In this document: piece by piece, positions 1-8,436 of the stretch
Position numbering within the stretch: the stretch's first letter is position 1
Layout: every line of letters starts with the position of its first letter
NCBI RefSeq assembly: GCF_009762775.1
Contig: NZ_CP046401.1
Coordinates: forward strand, 992,001-1,056,000
Origin: Maribellus comscasis
GTDB lineage: Bacteria; Bacteroidota; Bacteroidia; Bacteroidales; Prolixibacteraceae
Direction: 5' to 3'
DNA: 64,000 bases
Program-made: the position numbers and the translations under genes
Notes under the pieces: model-generated
The model's database searches: none
What the model saw: only the letters and a program-made list of their open reading frames with translations
What the model was told of the DNA's origin: nothing

Positions 1-1113
1 GGAAAAAGAATTTCGTTTTCCGTGATACAACATTGCCTCAGCCGGAATGGAACTAAATTTTTCCTGAAACTCCTGCAGATTTTCTGCTTCGGCCAGGGGT
101 TTACCATCCATACCCTTAAATACAAAATTCCCAAATCCAAGCCTCCGGTAAAGAAAATTCAGAATGTCCATCGACAAACTTTCTGAATTTTTGTTGATAA
201 AATCGGCACCTACACTTTTGGCGCGTTCGGCATTTGAAATATCATGCGACTGCAACAACGATGGAATCGGATATTTAAAGGTCTGTTTGGCATATTTTAG
301 TAATTCAATTCCGGCATCTTCATCATCCACGCCATCCTTCTCAAACTTAACATCGGAAATTACACACAAAATATACCGGCGGTAAGCGTTAATTAAACGA
401 ACTGCCTCTTCGTAAGTATCAACCAGCAATACTTTCGGACGTGCCCTCATTTTTAAAATCTTATGCAGTTCGTCGGTAGCATCCTCCTGAACCAAAATCT
501 GGGTTTGTGTCATCACTGTAGTGTAGAGCATCGGCAAATACCTTGAATAGTATTGAATGCTGTCCTCCACCAAAAGAATAACCCGTACATTTCCGTTTTG
601 TGTATCGCGGGCCACGTTTTTTTTATCCTCGATATATTTTATCATGGCAAGAAAAACATTCGAGTTCCCGTTCCAGACAAAAATACGGTCGATTGAATCC
701 AGCTTTCTTCCTTCCGCCTGAAAATACCGTAAATCGGCATTGTTGTTTACAAGCAACAAAAGCGGAACCCTGGGACGAATGGCCCTTATTTCTTTTGACG
801 TTTGAACAGGTGTATCTTTGTCAACTCCGGCCATAACAATAATTAAATCAAAATCTTTATGTTTTAGCGTTAAAAGTGCATCTTCCTGTGAGTTAACACT
901 TGTAAAGCGTGGAGCTGCATATAAATTTAGCTGTAAATACTCACCAAAAATTTTATCGCTAAACTGTCCTTCACGCACAATGGAATACGAGTCGTAAAGT
1001 GTAGCAATCAGGAGCACCTCTTTCACTTTAGTGGGCATCAATTCCTGAAAAATATCACGATCGGTTTTTTTCCGTTTGTAAATGTTTGCCAGTGAAATAT
1101 TTTCAAGTTCCAT
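1..1113 (-). CDS. PEP/pyruvate-binding (PEP synthase-like) protein with N-terminal receiver-like domains, partial
   Basis: Only the first 371 codons are present; the gene runs off the left edge and no stop is seen. The start is the ATG at 1113 (MELENISLANIYKRKKTD). Two response-regulator-like domains are visible: residues about 32-160 and about 176-310. The second begins with VILLVEDS and has a candidate phospho-acceptor Asp254 in VISDVKF, but also an acidic insertion (GVDDEDAG). This N-terminus matches my memory of a roughly 1000-residue Bacteroidota protein annotated as phosphoenolpyruvate synthase, whose later part carries the PEP/pyruvate-binding domain. That part lies outside the window, so the catalytic assignment rests on memory of the family. 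The gene stands alone at the 5' side, separated from the next operon by that operon's terminator. Confidence 0.65.
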   Translation of the reverse strand, partial: MELENISLANIYKRKKTDRDIFQELMPTKVKEVLLIATLYDSYSIVREGQFSDKIFGEYLQLNLYAAPRFTSVNSQEDALLTLKHKDFDLIIVMAGVDKDTPVQTSKEIRAIRPRVPLLLLVNNNADLRYFQAEGRKLDSIDRIFVWNGNSNVFLAMIKYIEDKKNVARDTQNGNVRVILLVEDSIQYYSRYLPMLYTTVMTQTQILVQEDATDELHKILKMRARPKVLLVDTYEEAVRLINAYRRYILCVISDVKFEKDGVDDEDAGIELLKYAKQTFKYPIPSLLQSHDISNAERAKSVGADFINKNSESLSMDILNFLYRRLGFGNFVFKGMDGKPLAEAENLQEFQEKFSSIPAEAMLYHGKRNSFS

Positions 1114-1207
1114 AAATATCTGTTTTGAACGATGAAATTAAGAAAAATTCAGGCTTGTTTTTGAATTGGGAATATGCTGAAAAAAAGGTAACTGTTAAAT
1201 TAAGGGC

Positions 1208-1236
1208 AAAAAAATCCCGGAGTTTTCTCCCCGGGA
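1208..1236 (-). terminator. Rho-independent terminator of the serC-serA-DUF1015 operon
   Basis: A hairpin with arms TCCCGG (1215-1220) and CCGGGA (1231-1236) is followed, reading the minus strand, by a run of seven T (1214-1208). It starts 17 bases after the stop of the DUF1015 gene. Confidence 0.8.
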
Positions 1237-1252
1237 CATTTGATTTGTTTTA

Positions 1253-2503
1253 TCAGTCGAGTTTATGAATAACCAGGCCTGAGCGTAGTTTGGGTTCAAA
1301 CCAGGTGGTTTTGGGCGGCATAATGTTTCCGCTGTCGGCAATATTTATCAACTGCTGCATAGAAACCGGATATAAAGCAAAAGCGGCTTTCATTTCCCCT
1401 GAGTCGACTCTTCGTTTTAACTCAGCCAAACCACGAATTCCGCCAACAAAATCAATTCTTTTCGAAGTTCTTAAATCTTTAATATCCAAAACCGGATCTA
1501 AAATCTGTTTTGAAAGAATGGTTACATCCAAAACGCCAATCGGGTCTTCATCATCATAGGTTCCTTCTTTTGCTGTAAGTTTATACCAGCTTCCGGAAAG
1601 ATAAAGACTGAACTCATGTAATTTTGAAGGTTTATAGATTTCCTCTCCCATATTTACAACTTCAAATCCTTTTGAACATTCCGCCAGAAAGTCAACATCT
1701 GACAAACCATTTAAATCGGCAACCACACGATTGTAATCGATAATCTGCAACTGATCATCCGGAAAATGAACTGCCATAAAAAAATTATATTCCTCATCTC
1801 CTGAATGATTTGGATTTTGTGCTGTCTTTTCCAACCCGATTCGGGCTGCTGCTGCCGTGCGGTGATGACCGTCGGCAACATAGGTAAAAGGTACTTTCTC
1901 TGCAAAAAGCCTTTCAATTTTTTTATTTGTTTCCACGGAATCAATCGTCCAGAAATGATGTCCGAAACCATCTTCTGCCGTAAAATCATATTCCGGGGGA
2001 TTATTTTTAACGATTTCAGCTACAATTTTATCAATTTCAGGAACAGCTTTGTATGCAAAAAATACAGGTTCGATATTGGCATTTAAATAACGGGTCAGTA
2101 CCATTCGGTCTTCCTCTTTTTCCGGCCGGGTTAACTCGTGCTTCCTGATGATTCCATTTTCATAATCGGCACAGGCAGCAGCGCCTACAATTCCATACTG
2201 CGTTTTTCCATTCATGGTTTGCGCATAAATGTAATATTTTGCCTGTCCATCCTGTTGCAGCCATCCTTTTCCATGGAAAGCAGTAAAATTATCAACCGCT
2301 TTGTTGTACACGATTTCAGAATGAATATCGTCCACACCGGGGCATTCAATTTCTGCTTTTGTGATCCGCAACAGCGATTTTTCTTTTCCGTCAGCCATTC
2401 GAGCTGCTTCTTCCGAATTCATTACATCGTAGGGAAGGCATGCCAGTTCTTCGACAATTTCTTTTGGTGGCCGCAGCCCTTTAAATGGTTTTATTTTTGC
2501 CAT
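1253..2503 (-). CDS. DUF1015 family protein, candidate SerK-like (ParB/Srx-type) enzyme of serine metabolism
   Basis: A 416-residue soluble protein of the DUF1015 family, whose reaction I do not know to be established. Two motifs stand out. YVADGHHR (D211-R215) resembles the DGHHR signature of the archaeal ADP-dependent free serine kinase SerK and other ParB/sulfiredoxin-fold proteins. The C-terminal PPKTTWFEPKL (from residue 396) resembles the end of SerK as I remember it. The gene is third in the order serC, serA, DUF1015, with its start 134 bases after the serA stop. That context points to a step on phosphoserine or serine, either making phosphoserine from serine or the reverse; no serB phosphatase gene lies nearby. 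The function is inference; the family assignment is firm. Confidence 0.85.
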   Translation of the reverse strand: MAKIKPFKGLRPPKEIVEELACLPYDVMNSEEAARMADGKEKSLLRITKAEIECPGVDDIHSEIVYNKAVDNFTAFHGKGWLQQDGQAKYYIYAQTMNGKTQYGIVGAAACADYENGIIRKHELTRPEKEEDRMVLTRYLNANIEPVFFAYKAVPEIDKIVAEIVKNNPPEYDFTAEDGFGHHFWTIDSVETNKKIERLFAEKVPFTYVADGHHRTAAAARIGLEKTAQNPNHSGDEEYNFFMAVHFPDDQLQIIDYNRVVADLNGLSDVDFLAECSKGFEVVNMGEEIYKPSKLHEFSLYLSGSWYKLTAKEGTYDDEDPIGVLDVTILSKQILDPVLDIKDLRTSKRIDFVGGIRGLAELKRRVDSGEMKAAFALYPVSMQQLINIADSGNIMPPKTTWFEPKLRSGLVIHKLD

Positions 2504-2637
2504 TTGAAATAGATTTTGAATATTGATACAAATAGATTTTAGACCATCAAAAATAGAAATCTAAAATCCAATAGCGATAACAATTAGAATAATCTTTTCC
2601 TAAAAAATTCCTCTCCTGTGGGGAGCTTAGGCGGGCT

Positions 2638-3558
2638 TTATTTATTCACCTGATAAGTTTTATCTCCTTTTTCAAAAAAACCGACGATTTGTTCTGCCGC
2701 TGCAACTCCGGCGTTAATATTTGCCTCCGCGGTTTGCGCCCCTGCTTTTTTGGGTGTAAAAAAATAGCGCCCCTCAAATTTTTCAACAAAATCTGCCTCA
2801 CAGTCGGGAGTAATATCCGACATGTATTTTAAGCCTGGCTTTTCTTCCATAATCTTCAGCAAATCCGTTTCGTTTATTACTTCTTTTCGGGCAGTATTTA
2901 CCAAAATGCTACCGTCTTTTAAGTGTTTCAATACTTCGTAGCTTACCGATTTTATATGTTCTCCCCTTGCCGGAACATGAATGGATACGATGTCGCTTTT
3001 TTCATATAACTGTTCCAGCGAATTGGTTACTTTTAGCCCGATAGCAGCGGCAGCATGTTTACTATAGCGTGTATATACAATTACTTTCATCCCCATAGCA
3101 CGTGCAATACGAAAAACATTTCGTGCCACAAAACCAAATCCGTGCAGTCCGAGTGTGCGACCGCGGAGTTCGCCACCCGGTTTGCCGCTAAACATTTCCC
3201 GAATTCCAAAAATGGCCAGGCCGATTGCAAGTTCAGCTACCGCATTGGAGTTCTGTCCGGGAGTATTCATTACTACTATATCCTTCCGGGTTGCTGCATC
3301 CAGATCCACATTATCGTAGCCGGCGCCGGCGCGAACCACAATCTTTAACTTCTTTGCAGCATCCAGAACTTCTGCATCAAATTTATCGCTTCTGATAATG
3401 GCTGCGTCAACATCAGGAATACGCTTTAGAAGCTCTTCCTTCGAACTGTATTTTGCAAGTAGTAGTAAATCGTAGCCCTCCTTTTTAAAAATTTTACCTA
3501 TTTTTTTTATTGCTGAAGGAGCAAAAGGTTTTTCAGTAGCAATTAAGATTTTTCTCAT
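2638..3558 (-). CDS. serA: D-3-phosphoglycerate dehydrogenase, short type with Lys at the catalytic His position
   Basis: First step of serine synthesis: NAD-dependent oxidation of 3-phosphoglycerate to 3-phosphohydroxypyruvate in the cytosol. At 306 residues it is the short form without an ACT regulatory domain, so feedback inhibition by serine through ACT is not expected. The Rossmann turn is LHGFGFVARN (residues 138-147), with Ala where the third Gly is usual. Catalytic Arg224 lies in NTARKEVI and a likely relay acid is Glu254. The normal catalytic His is replaced by Lys270 in FTPKKAGAQT, a change I recall from Bacteroides and Entamoeba enzymes. It lies downstream of serC behind a hairpin and upstream of the DUF1015 gene. 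Confidence 0.93.
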   Translation of the reverse strand: MRKILIATEKPFAPSAIKKIGKIFKKEGYDLLLLAKYSSKEELLKRIPDVDAAIIRSDKFDAEVLDAAKKLKIVVRAGAGYDNVDLDAATRKDIVVMNTPGQNSNAVAELAIGLAIFGIREMFSGKPGGELRGRTLGLHGFGFVARNVFRIARAMGMKVIVYTRYSKHAAAAIGLKVTNSLEQLYEKSDIVSIHVPARGEHIKSVSYEVLKHLKDGSILVNTARKEVINETDLLKIMEEKPGLKYMSDITPDCEADFVEKFEGRYFFTPKKAGAQTAEANINAGVAAAEQIVGFFEKGDKTYQVNK

Positions 3559-3578
3559 AACTCAAATTTTTAGTGCAG

Positions 3579-3607
3579 AAAAAAAATGCAGGGCTTTCAC
3601 CCTGCAT
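3579..3607 (-). terminator. Intercistronic terminator or attenuator between serC and serA
   Basis: A perfect 8-bp stem, ATGCAGGG (3586-3593) and CCCTGCAT (3600-3607), has a 6-base loop and is followed on the minus strand by a T-run (3585-3579). It begins 5 bases after the serC stop and ends about 20 bases before the serA start, too close for a separate serA promoter downstream of it. Partial termination, or an RNA-stabilising 3' end for serC mRNA, is likely. Confidence 0.75.
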
Positions 3608-3612
3608 CTTTT

Positions 3613-4683
3613 TTATCTTATTTTTTCAAATTCCTGCATGGTTTCGACCAGCGCCTTAACACTGTCAGTGGGCATCGCATTGTAGATTGAAGCCCTGAAT
3701 CCTCCTACCGACCGGTGTCCCTTGATACCAATCATTCCTCTTGCTGTTGCAAATTCGAGAAATTCTTTTTCAACTTCACCATATTCAGGCGCCATAACAA
3801 AAGTTACATTCATTCTTGAACGATCTTCCGGATCAGCGACTGTAGGAACAAATAATTTATTACGGTCGAGTTCATCATAAAGAATAGATGCTTTTTCAAT
3901 ATTTACTTTTTCAATGGCTTCTACTCCACCCTGGTCTTTTAGCCAGATTAAAGTTTGCAAGCAACCAAAAACTGCCAATGTTGAAGGTGTGTTAAACATC
4001 GATCCTTTATCAGCATGGATTTTATAATCAAGCATTGTTGGAATCGTCCGTTCAACTTTCCCCAGGGCATCGTCTTTTACAATAACCAAAGTCGCACCTG
4101 AAGGGCCAAGGTTTTTTTGCGCGCCGGCATAAATCACAGCGTATTTTGACACATCAAGCGGGCGGCTGAAAATATCTGATGACATATCGGCAACCAGTGG
4201 CATAGCAACTTCCGGCTCTTTCAGGATTTCTGTTCCGTAAATGGTATTGTTTGTTGTGTAATGAAAATATTCAGCATCGGCCGGAACTTCATATCCTTTT
4301 GGTATATAATTAAAATTTGCATCTTTTGACGATGCAACTTCAACCACTTCGCCAAACAGTTTTGCTTCTTTAATTGCTTTTGAAGCCCAGGAACCGGTGT
4401 TCAGGTAAGCAGCTTTTTTGTTCATCAGATTATAAGGAACCATTAAAAACTGTGTACTCGCACCTCCCTGTAAAAACAGTACAGAATAACCGTCGGGAAC
4501 ATGCAGTAACTCTTTTACCAATGCTTGTGCTTCGTCCATTACGGCAACAAACTCTTTGCTTCGGTGCGAAACTTCCATTACAGAAAGCCCTGTTCCCGCA
4601 AAATTTACCGCTGCTTCCGCTGTTTTTTCCTTTGTAAATTCGGGCAAAATTGAAGGCCCTGCATAAAAATTGTGCTTTTTCAT
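3613..4683 (-). CDS. serC: Phosphoserine aminotransferase
   Basis: A 356-residue PLP enzyme that converts 3-phosphohydroxypyruvate and glutamate to O-phosphoserine, and in some organisms also serves pyridoxal phosphate synthesis. The PLP-binding lysine is Lys190 in [12 protein letters not shown]. The N-terminal [10 protein letters not shown] and the C-terminal [15 protein letters not shown] are typical of the family. It is the first gene of the serC-serA-DUF1015 transcription unit, divergent from the sulfatase at 5055. The start is the ATG at 4683. Confidence 0.97.
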   Translation of the reverse strand: MKKHNFYAGPSILPEFTKEKTAEAAVNFAGTGLSVMEVSHRSKEFVAVMDEAQALVKELLHVPDGYSVLFLQGGASTQFLMVPYNLMNKKAAYLNTGSWASKAIKEAKLFGEVVEVASSKDANFNYIPKGYEVPADAEYFHYTTNNTIYGTEILKEPEVAMPLVADMSSDIFSRPLDVSKYAVIYAGAQKNLGPSGATLVIVKDDALGKVERTIPTMLDYKIHADKGSMFNTPSTLAVFGCLQTLIWLKDQGGVEAIEKVNIEKASILYDELDRNKLFVPTVADPEDRSRMNVTFVMAPEYGEVEKEFLEFATARGMIGIKGHRSVGGFRASIYNAMPTDSVKALVETMQEFEKIR

Positions 4684-5054
4684 TATTACAACAAATTAAA
4701 AAGGTGAATTAATTAAAACCATTTCGTTGCAAACTTTACTTCAAAGTTCGTTATAAGTTAAAGGTTTGCAGATGAGAAAAATCAATATATCTAATAAAAA
4801 TTTGAGTTTTAAAACATTAATAAACAACACAAAACCAAATGACAGAAATCATATTTTCTTCCAGATGATTTATAATCAGATAAAGCCCAACTGTTTGTTT
4901 AGCATACAAATTTATCGGAATCTAAATAAGAAATCCATTTTTTAAAACATTAATCTTCTACAATAATAATTATTTAAAAAAATTATAAATTACCGCTTTA
5001 CAAAATTGTTTGAAAGAATTACTGACAATTTCTGCCAAATCAAACTGATATAAA
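4684..5054. other. Divergent intergenic region between serC and the sulfatase gene
   Basis: 371 bases, very AT-rich, separating two divergent genes, so it should hold both promoters. I see no perfect TAnnTTTG box. On the minus strand a near match (TAAAGTTTG, three bases between TA and TTTG) covers 4727-4735, about 45 bases upstream of serC. No hairpin, RNA gene or repeat was recognised. Confidence 0.5.
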
Positions 5055-6449
5055 ATGAAAAACATCAAATTCATTCGGCTACTAATCCTTCTGTTGGTAA
5101 TACCAGCTTATTCGTGTAAAACAAATCAGGAAGACCAAAGGGTTAATTTTGTTTTTATTTTAGCTGACGATCTGGGGTATGCCCAATCCGGCTGTTACGG
5201 TAGTGAATATTATACAACTCCCAACATTGACAAACTGGCGCGGGAAGGTATGCGTTTTATCAACGCTTATGCTGCGTGCCCGGTATGCTCCCCAACACGG
5301 GCAAGCATTATGACAGGCAAATATCCGGCACGTTTGCACATCACTGATTTTATTGCAGGAAATAATCGTGATGATTATCCGCTGTCCCAGCCCGACTGGC
5401 AGAAATTTCTTCCTCTTGAAGAAGTTACGTTTGCTGAACTACTGAAACAAAACGGTTACAAAACGGCGCTGTTTGGGAAATGGCATTTAAGCAAAGAAAA
5501 AACACCACCGGAGAGTTTGCCTTTTAATCCGGACAAACAGGGATTTGACGAAACTTTTGTTACTTACAAACCTTCCGGAAATATGGCGCAGCCCTGGCAA
5601 CAGCCTGAAATTGACGGGCATAATGTAGATACCATTACCCGTTTGGCAACAGAATTTCTGGAAAAAAACCAAACAAAGCCGTTTTTCCTGTTTGTGTCGC
5701 ATAATTCCATTCATGATCCTTTAATGGAAAAACAGGAGACTATTGAAAGATACAAAAAACTGAAGGGAGCTGACAAACAGGAAAACCACGCTGTAATTGC
5801 TGCCATGATTGAACGGCTTGATAAAAGCTGTGGCACTATTGTTAATAAAGTAAACGAACTGGGACTTGAGGAGAATACAGTGATTATTTTCTTTTCTGAT
5901 AATGGCGGCAGAGATTTGTATGCCAAACAAACACCACTTCGTGCCGGCAAAGGATGGATTTATGACGGCGGAATTCGCGAACCGCTGATTGTAAAATGGA
6001 AAGATAAGATTCAAGCGGGCACCCTTTCGGAATCATTGATCAGTTCAATTGATTTTTATCCAACATTCCTTGATTTAGCGGGTATAAACAAAAAACCTCA
6101 GAATATAGACGGAAAAAGTTTTCTTCCGGTTTTAAACAATCCGAGAATTGAAATACACGATAATCTTTTCTGGCATTATCCACATTACCACAGTGGTTCA
6201 GGAATGATGCCTGCAAGTGCTGTTCGCTCAGGAAAATATAAACTGATTGAATGGCATGAACCTCTGCTAATTGAAAATAAGAATGCGTGGGAGCTTTTCG
6301 ATTTGGAGAATGACATTGGAGAAAAACAAAATCTTTGCGACAGCCTTCCTGAAAAAGTATTAGAACTAAAACTTGTCTTAACCACCTGGAGAAGCGAAGT
6401 AAATGCTCAGATGCCTCAAATAAATAAAAATGCCACTCCAAAAAAATGA
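5055..6449 (+). CDS. Sulfatase lipoprotein (family S1, formylglycine-dependent)
   Basis: A 464-residue exported sulfate-ester hydrolase. The N-terminus is a lipoprotein signal ending in PAYSC (Cys21). The active-site motif is C78-S-P-T-R82, where Cys78 is the residue converted to formylglycine. Metal ligands are visible as LADD (Asp38, Asp39) and FFSDNGG. The C-terminal WELFDLENDIGEKQNL is typical of family S1. The substrate (polysaccharide or glycosaminoglycan sulfate) cannot be read from sequence. It needs an anaerobic sulfatase-maturating enzyme, which is not in this window; the radical SAM enzyme at 60608-61690 belongs to another group. No SusCD genes adjoin it, so it is an orphan rather than part of a polysaccharide locus here. 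Confidence 0.92.
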   Translation: MKNIKFIRLLILLLVIPAYSCKTNQEDQRVNFVFILADDLGYAQSGCYGSEYYTTPNIDKLAREGMRFINAYAACPVCSPTRASIMTGKYPARLHITDFIAGNNRDDYPLSQPDWQKFLPLEEVTFAELLKQNGYKTALFGKWHLSKEKTPPESLPFNPDKQGFDETFVTYKPSGNMAQPWQQPEIDGHNVDTITRLATEFLEKNQTKPFFLFVSHNSIHDPLMEKQETIERYKKLKGADKQENHAVIAAMIERLDKSCGTIVNKVNELGLEENTVIIFFSDNGGRDLYAKQTPLRAGKGWIYDGGIREPLIVKWKDKIQAGTLSESLISSIDFYPTFLDLAGINKKPQNIDGKSFLPVLNNPRIEIHDNLFWHYPHYHSGSGMMPASAVRSGKYKLIEWHEPLLIENKNAWELFDLENDIGEKQNLCDSLPEKVLELKLVLTTWRSEVNAQMPQINKNATPKK

Positions 6450-6456
6450 AGTGGCA
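6421..6456 (-). terminator. gcvT terminator embedded in the 3' end of the sulfatase gene
   Basis: A perfect 7-bp stem TGCCACT (6431-6437) and AGTGGCA (6450-6456) has a 12-base loop containing the sulfatase stop codon. On the minus strand it is followed by a T-rich tail (6430-6421), so it can end gcvT transcripts. On the plus strand the tail is weaker (acaatatttt), so it may also serve the sulfatase. Confidence 0.6.
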
Positions 6457-6477
6457 ACAATATTTTATAAACGAGAT

Positions 6478-7560
6478 TTAAATAAAAGGCAACTTTACAA
6501 TCTCTGCAGGAATATTCTTATTTCTGATTTTCACAAAAATCTGTGTTCCAAATGCTGAATACTCTTTGGCAACATATCCCATACCAATTCCTTTGTTTAA
6601 AACGGGCGACATGGTACCCGAAGTTACCTTCCCAATAACACTCCCTTCCGAATTTACCAACTCATAGTCATGTCTCGGAATACCACGCTCCTGCATAATA
6701 AAACCGCGTAGTCTGCGTATAATGCCTTCGGTCTTTTGCATCATCAAAAAATCACGATCGATAAATTTCCGGCCGTTGTTAAATTTGGTAATCCATCCTA
6801 ATCCGGCTTCAATCGGAGATGTAGTGTCATCAATATCATTTCCATACAAACAGTATCCCATTTCCAGACGTAAAGTATCGCGCGCACCTAAACCTATAGG
6901 TTTTATTCCAAATTCTTCTCCGGCTTCAAAAATAGCATTCCACATTTCCTCAGCAACTTCATTTCTGAAATAGAGCTCAAAACCACCCGCACCGGTATAA
7001 CCAGTAGCTGAAATAATTACATCATCTATACCAGCCATTTTGCCTGTAACAAATGTGTAGAATTTTATTTCGGAAAGATTTATATCTGTTAATTTCTGTA
7101 AAGTGGCATTTGCTTTCGGCCCCTGAATTGCAAGCTGGCTAATTCTGTCGGAAGCATTCTCAAGCTCCGCGCCAACATCATTCTGACTCACAACCCAATT
7201 CCAGTCCTTTTCAATATTTGCAGCATTTACAACCAACATGTATTTTTCGGGTTCATAAAAATAAACCAGCAGATCATCAACAATTCCACCTTTCCCGTTT
7301 GGGAAACATGAATATTGCGCCTGGCCTGGAGTTAAAATGATTGGGTCATTTGAAGTAATCTTTTTTACCAAATCCAGCGCTTGTGGTCCTTTGATCCAAA
7401 ACTCGCCCATGTGCGAAACATCAAAAACTCCGACAGACTCACGAACAGTCATGTGTTCGTCTTTTATACCACTGTATTCTATGGGCATTTCAAAACCGGC
7501 AAACTCAACCAATTTACCACCTGTTCCTTTATGAATTTTGTTAAATGCTGTAATTTTCAT
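6478..7560 (-). CDS. gcvT: Aminomethyltransferase (glycine cleavage system T protein)
   Basis: A 360-residue T protein that transfers the methylene unit from aminomethylated H protein to tetrahydrofolate, releasing ammonia. The DVSHMGEF motif near residue 49 and the C-terminal barrel ([15 protein letters not shown]) are typical, and the length is normal. No gcvH or gcvP lies nearby, so the system is dispersed, as is common in Bacteroidota. It is divergent from the Hpt gene at 7772. A -7 box about 107 bases upstream suggests a long leader. Confidence 0.96.
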   Translation of the reverse strand: MKITAFNKIHKGTGGKLVEFAGFEMPIEYSGIKDEHMTVRESVGVFDVSHMGEFWIKGPQALDLVKKITSNDPIILTPGQAQYSCFPNGKGGIVDDLLVYFYEPEKYMLVVNAANIEKDWNWVVSQNDVGAELENASDRISQLAIQGPKANATLQKLTDINLSEIKFYTFVTGKMAGIDDVIISATGYTGAGGFELYFRNEVAEEMWNAIFEAGEEFGIKPIGLGARDTLRLEMGYCLYGNDIDDTTSPIEAGLGWITKFNNGRKFIDRDFLMMQKTEGIIRRLRGFIMQERGIPRHDYELVNSEGSVIGKVTSGTMSPVLNKGIGMGYVAKEYSAFGTQIFVKIRNKNIPAEIVKLPFI

Positions 7561-7666
7561 TTCAATACTTTTAGTTCATCCAATCCACATTAACCACTAA
7601 ATTGGAAACATATTCAACTGATATAACGTTCAAAATAAAAAACTCAAAATATAAGTAATTATTACG

Positions 7667-7674
7667 CAAAGCTA
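7667..7674 (-). promoter_or_regulatory. Candidate Bacteroidota -7 box for gcvT
   Basis: The minus strand reads TAGCTTTG, a perfect TAnnTTTG, followed by C. It would give a leader of about 100 nt before the gcvT ATG at 7560. No TTTG at the expected upstream spacing is seen. Confidence 0.4.
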
Positions 7675-7771
7675 TCAATTCAAATATAGCTGGCACATGA
7701 ATTTTATCAGAAAAATAAGGAATAGGATTTATTAGATATTTCGCTAAATTGCGACACAATAAAATTTTGAG

Positions 7772-8122
7772 ATGGAAAAAGAAAATTATCCCTTGGATTT
7801 GGGTTATCTCGACGATGTTGCCGGAGGCGATATCGAGTTCAAAAAAGAGCTGGTAAAAATATTTCTGCAACAAGTGCCGGTTTTTATTGAAAATATGAAA
7901 AAATTTCAGGTAGAAAAGGATCTCGAGAATCTTGCAAAAGAAGCACATACTGCAAAATCATCGGTTTTAATTTTTGGGATGGAAGAAACCGGAGCCAATT
8001 TGAAAAAAATCCAACTTCTGGCAGAAGAAAATCAAACGCAACAGATCCCGATGTTATTGGAAAAGTCGATACGAGATATGGAAGAAATAATACTTCCGTT
8101 ACAGCATTTTATGGAATCATGA
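7772..8122 (+). CDS. Hpt (histidine phosphotransfer) domain protein
   Basis: A single-domain 116-residue phosphorelay protein. The phospho-accepting residue is His59 in KEAHTAKSS, within a predicted all-helical bundle. It would pass phosphate between a hybrid kinase and a response regulator. No partner is adjacent; the nearest two-component genes in the window are at 14705-16160 and 31086-32980. It is followed after 23 bases by a SemiSWEET gene on the same strand, possibly co-transcribed but without evident functional link. Confidence 0.85.
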   Translation: MEKENYPLDLGYLDDVAGGDIEFKKELVKIFLQQVPVFIENMKKFQVEKDLENLAKEAHTAKSSVLIFGMEETGANLKKIQLLAEENQTQQIPMLLEKSIRDMEEIILPLQHFMES

Positions 8123-8145
8123 CTTCATACCTTTAAAAAGTTAAT

Positions 8146-8436
8146 ATGTTTAATGAAATGATTGGCTGGACAGGAAATATCCTTTTCGCCATTTGTGGTA
8201 TTCCGCAGGTTATTAAAACATATAAAACCAAGAGTGCAAAAGATTTAAGTATTTTGTTTTTATGGCTTTGGCTTGCAGGCGAAGTTCTGACTTTTATGTA
8301 TATTATCAATGGAGACCTGGAAACAGGCTCCGTACATTGGCCGTTGTATTTTAATTACATCGTCAATATTTTTATGGCCTGTTTCCTGATCTACGCAAAA
8401 TATATCTATCCAAAAAAATACTCGTCCGTTCCTTAA
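8146..8436 (+). CDS. SemiSWEET/PQ-loop family small sugar transporter
   Basis: A 96-residue membrane protein with three predicted transmembrane helices and the PQ-loop signature [18 protein letters not shown] in the first helix and loop. SemiSWEETs work as homodimers that move small sugars across the inner membrane; the substrate here is unknown. The stop codon overlaps the stop of the convergent clpB gene by 4 bases (8433-8436). Confidence 0.85.
   Translation: MFNEMIGWTGNILFAICGIPQVIKTYKTKSAKDLSILFLWLWLAGEVLTFMYIINGDLETGSVHWPLYFNYIVNIFMACFLIYAKYIYPKKYSSVP

Noticed and set aside
2600..2637. Palindrome-like CTCC...GGGAG sequence between serA and the DUF1015 gene
   Set aside because: Short imperfect arms, no T-run and no partner site, so neither a terminator nor an operator can be supported.
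7561..7771. Glycine riboswitch before gcvT
   Set aside because: The leader is about 100 nt but shows no recognisable aptamer fold or expression-platform hairpin.
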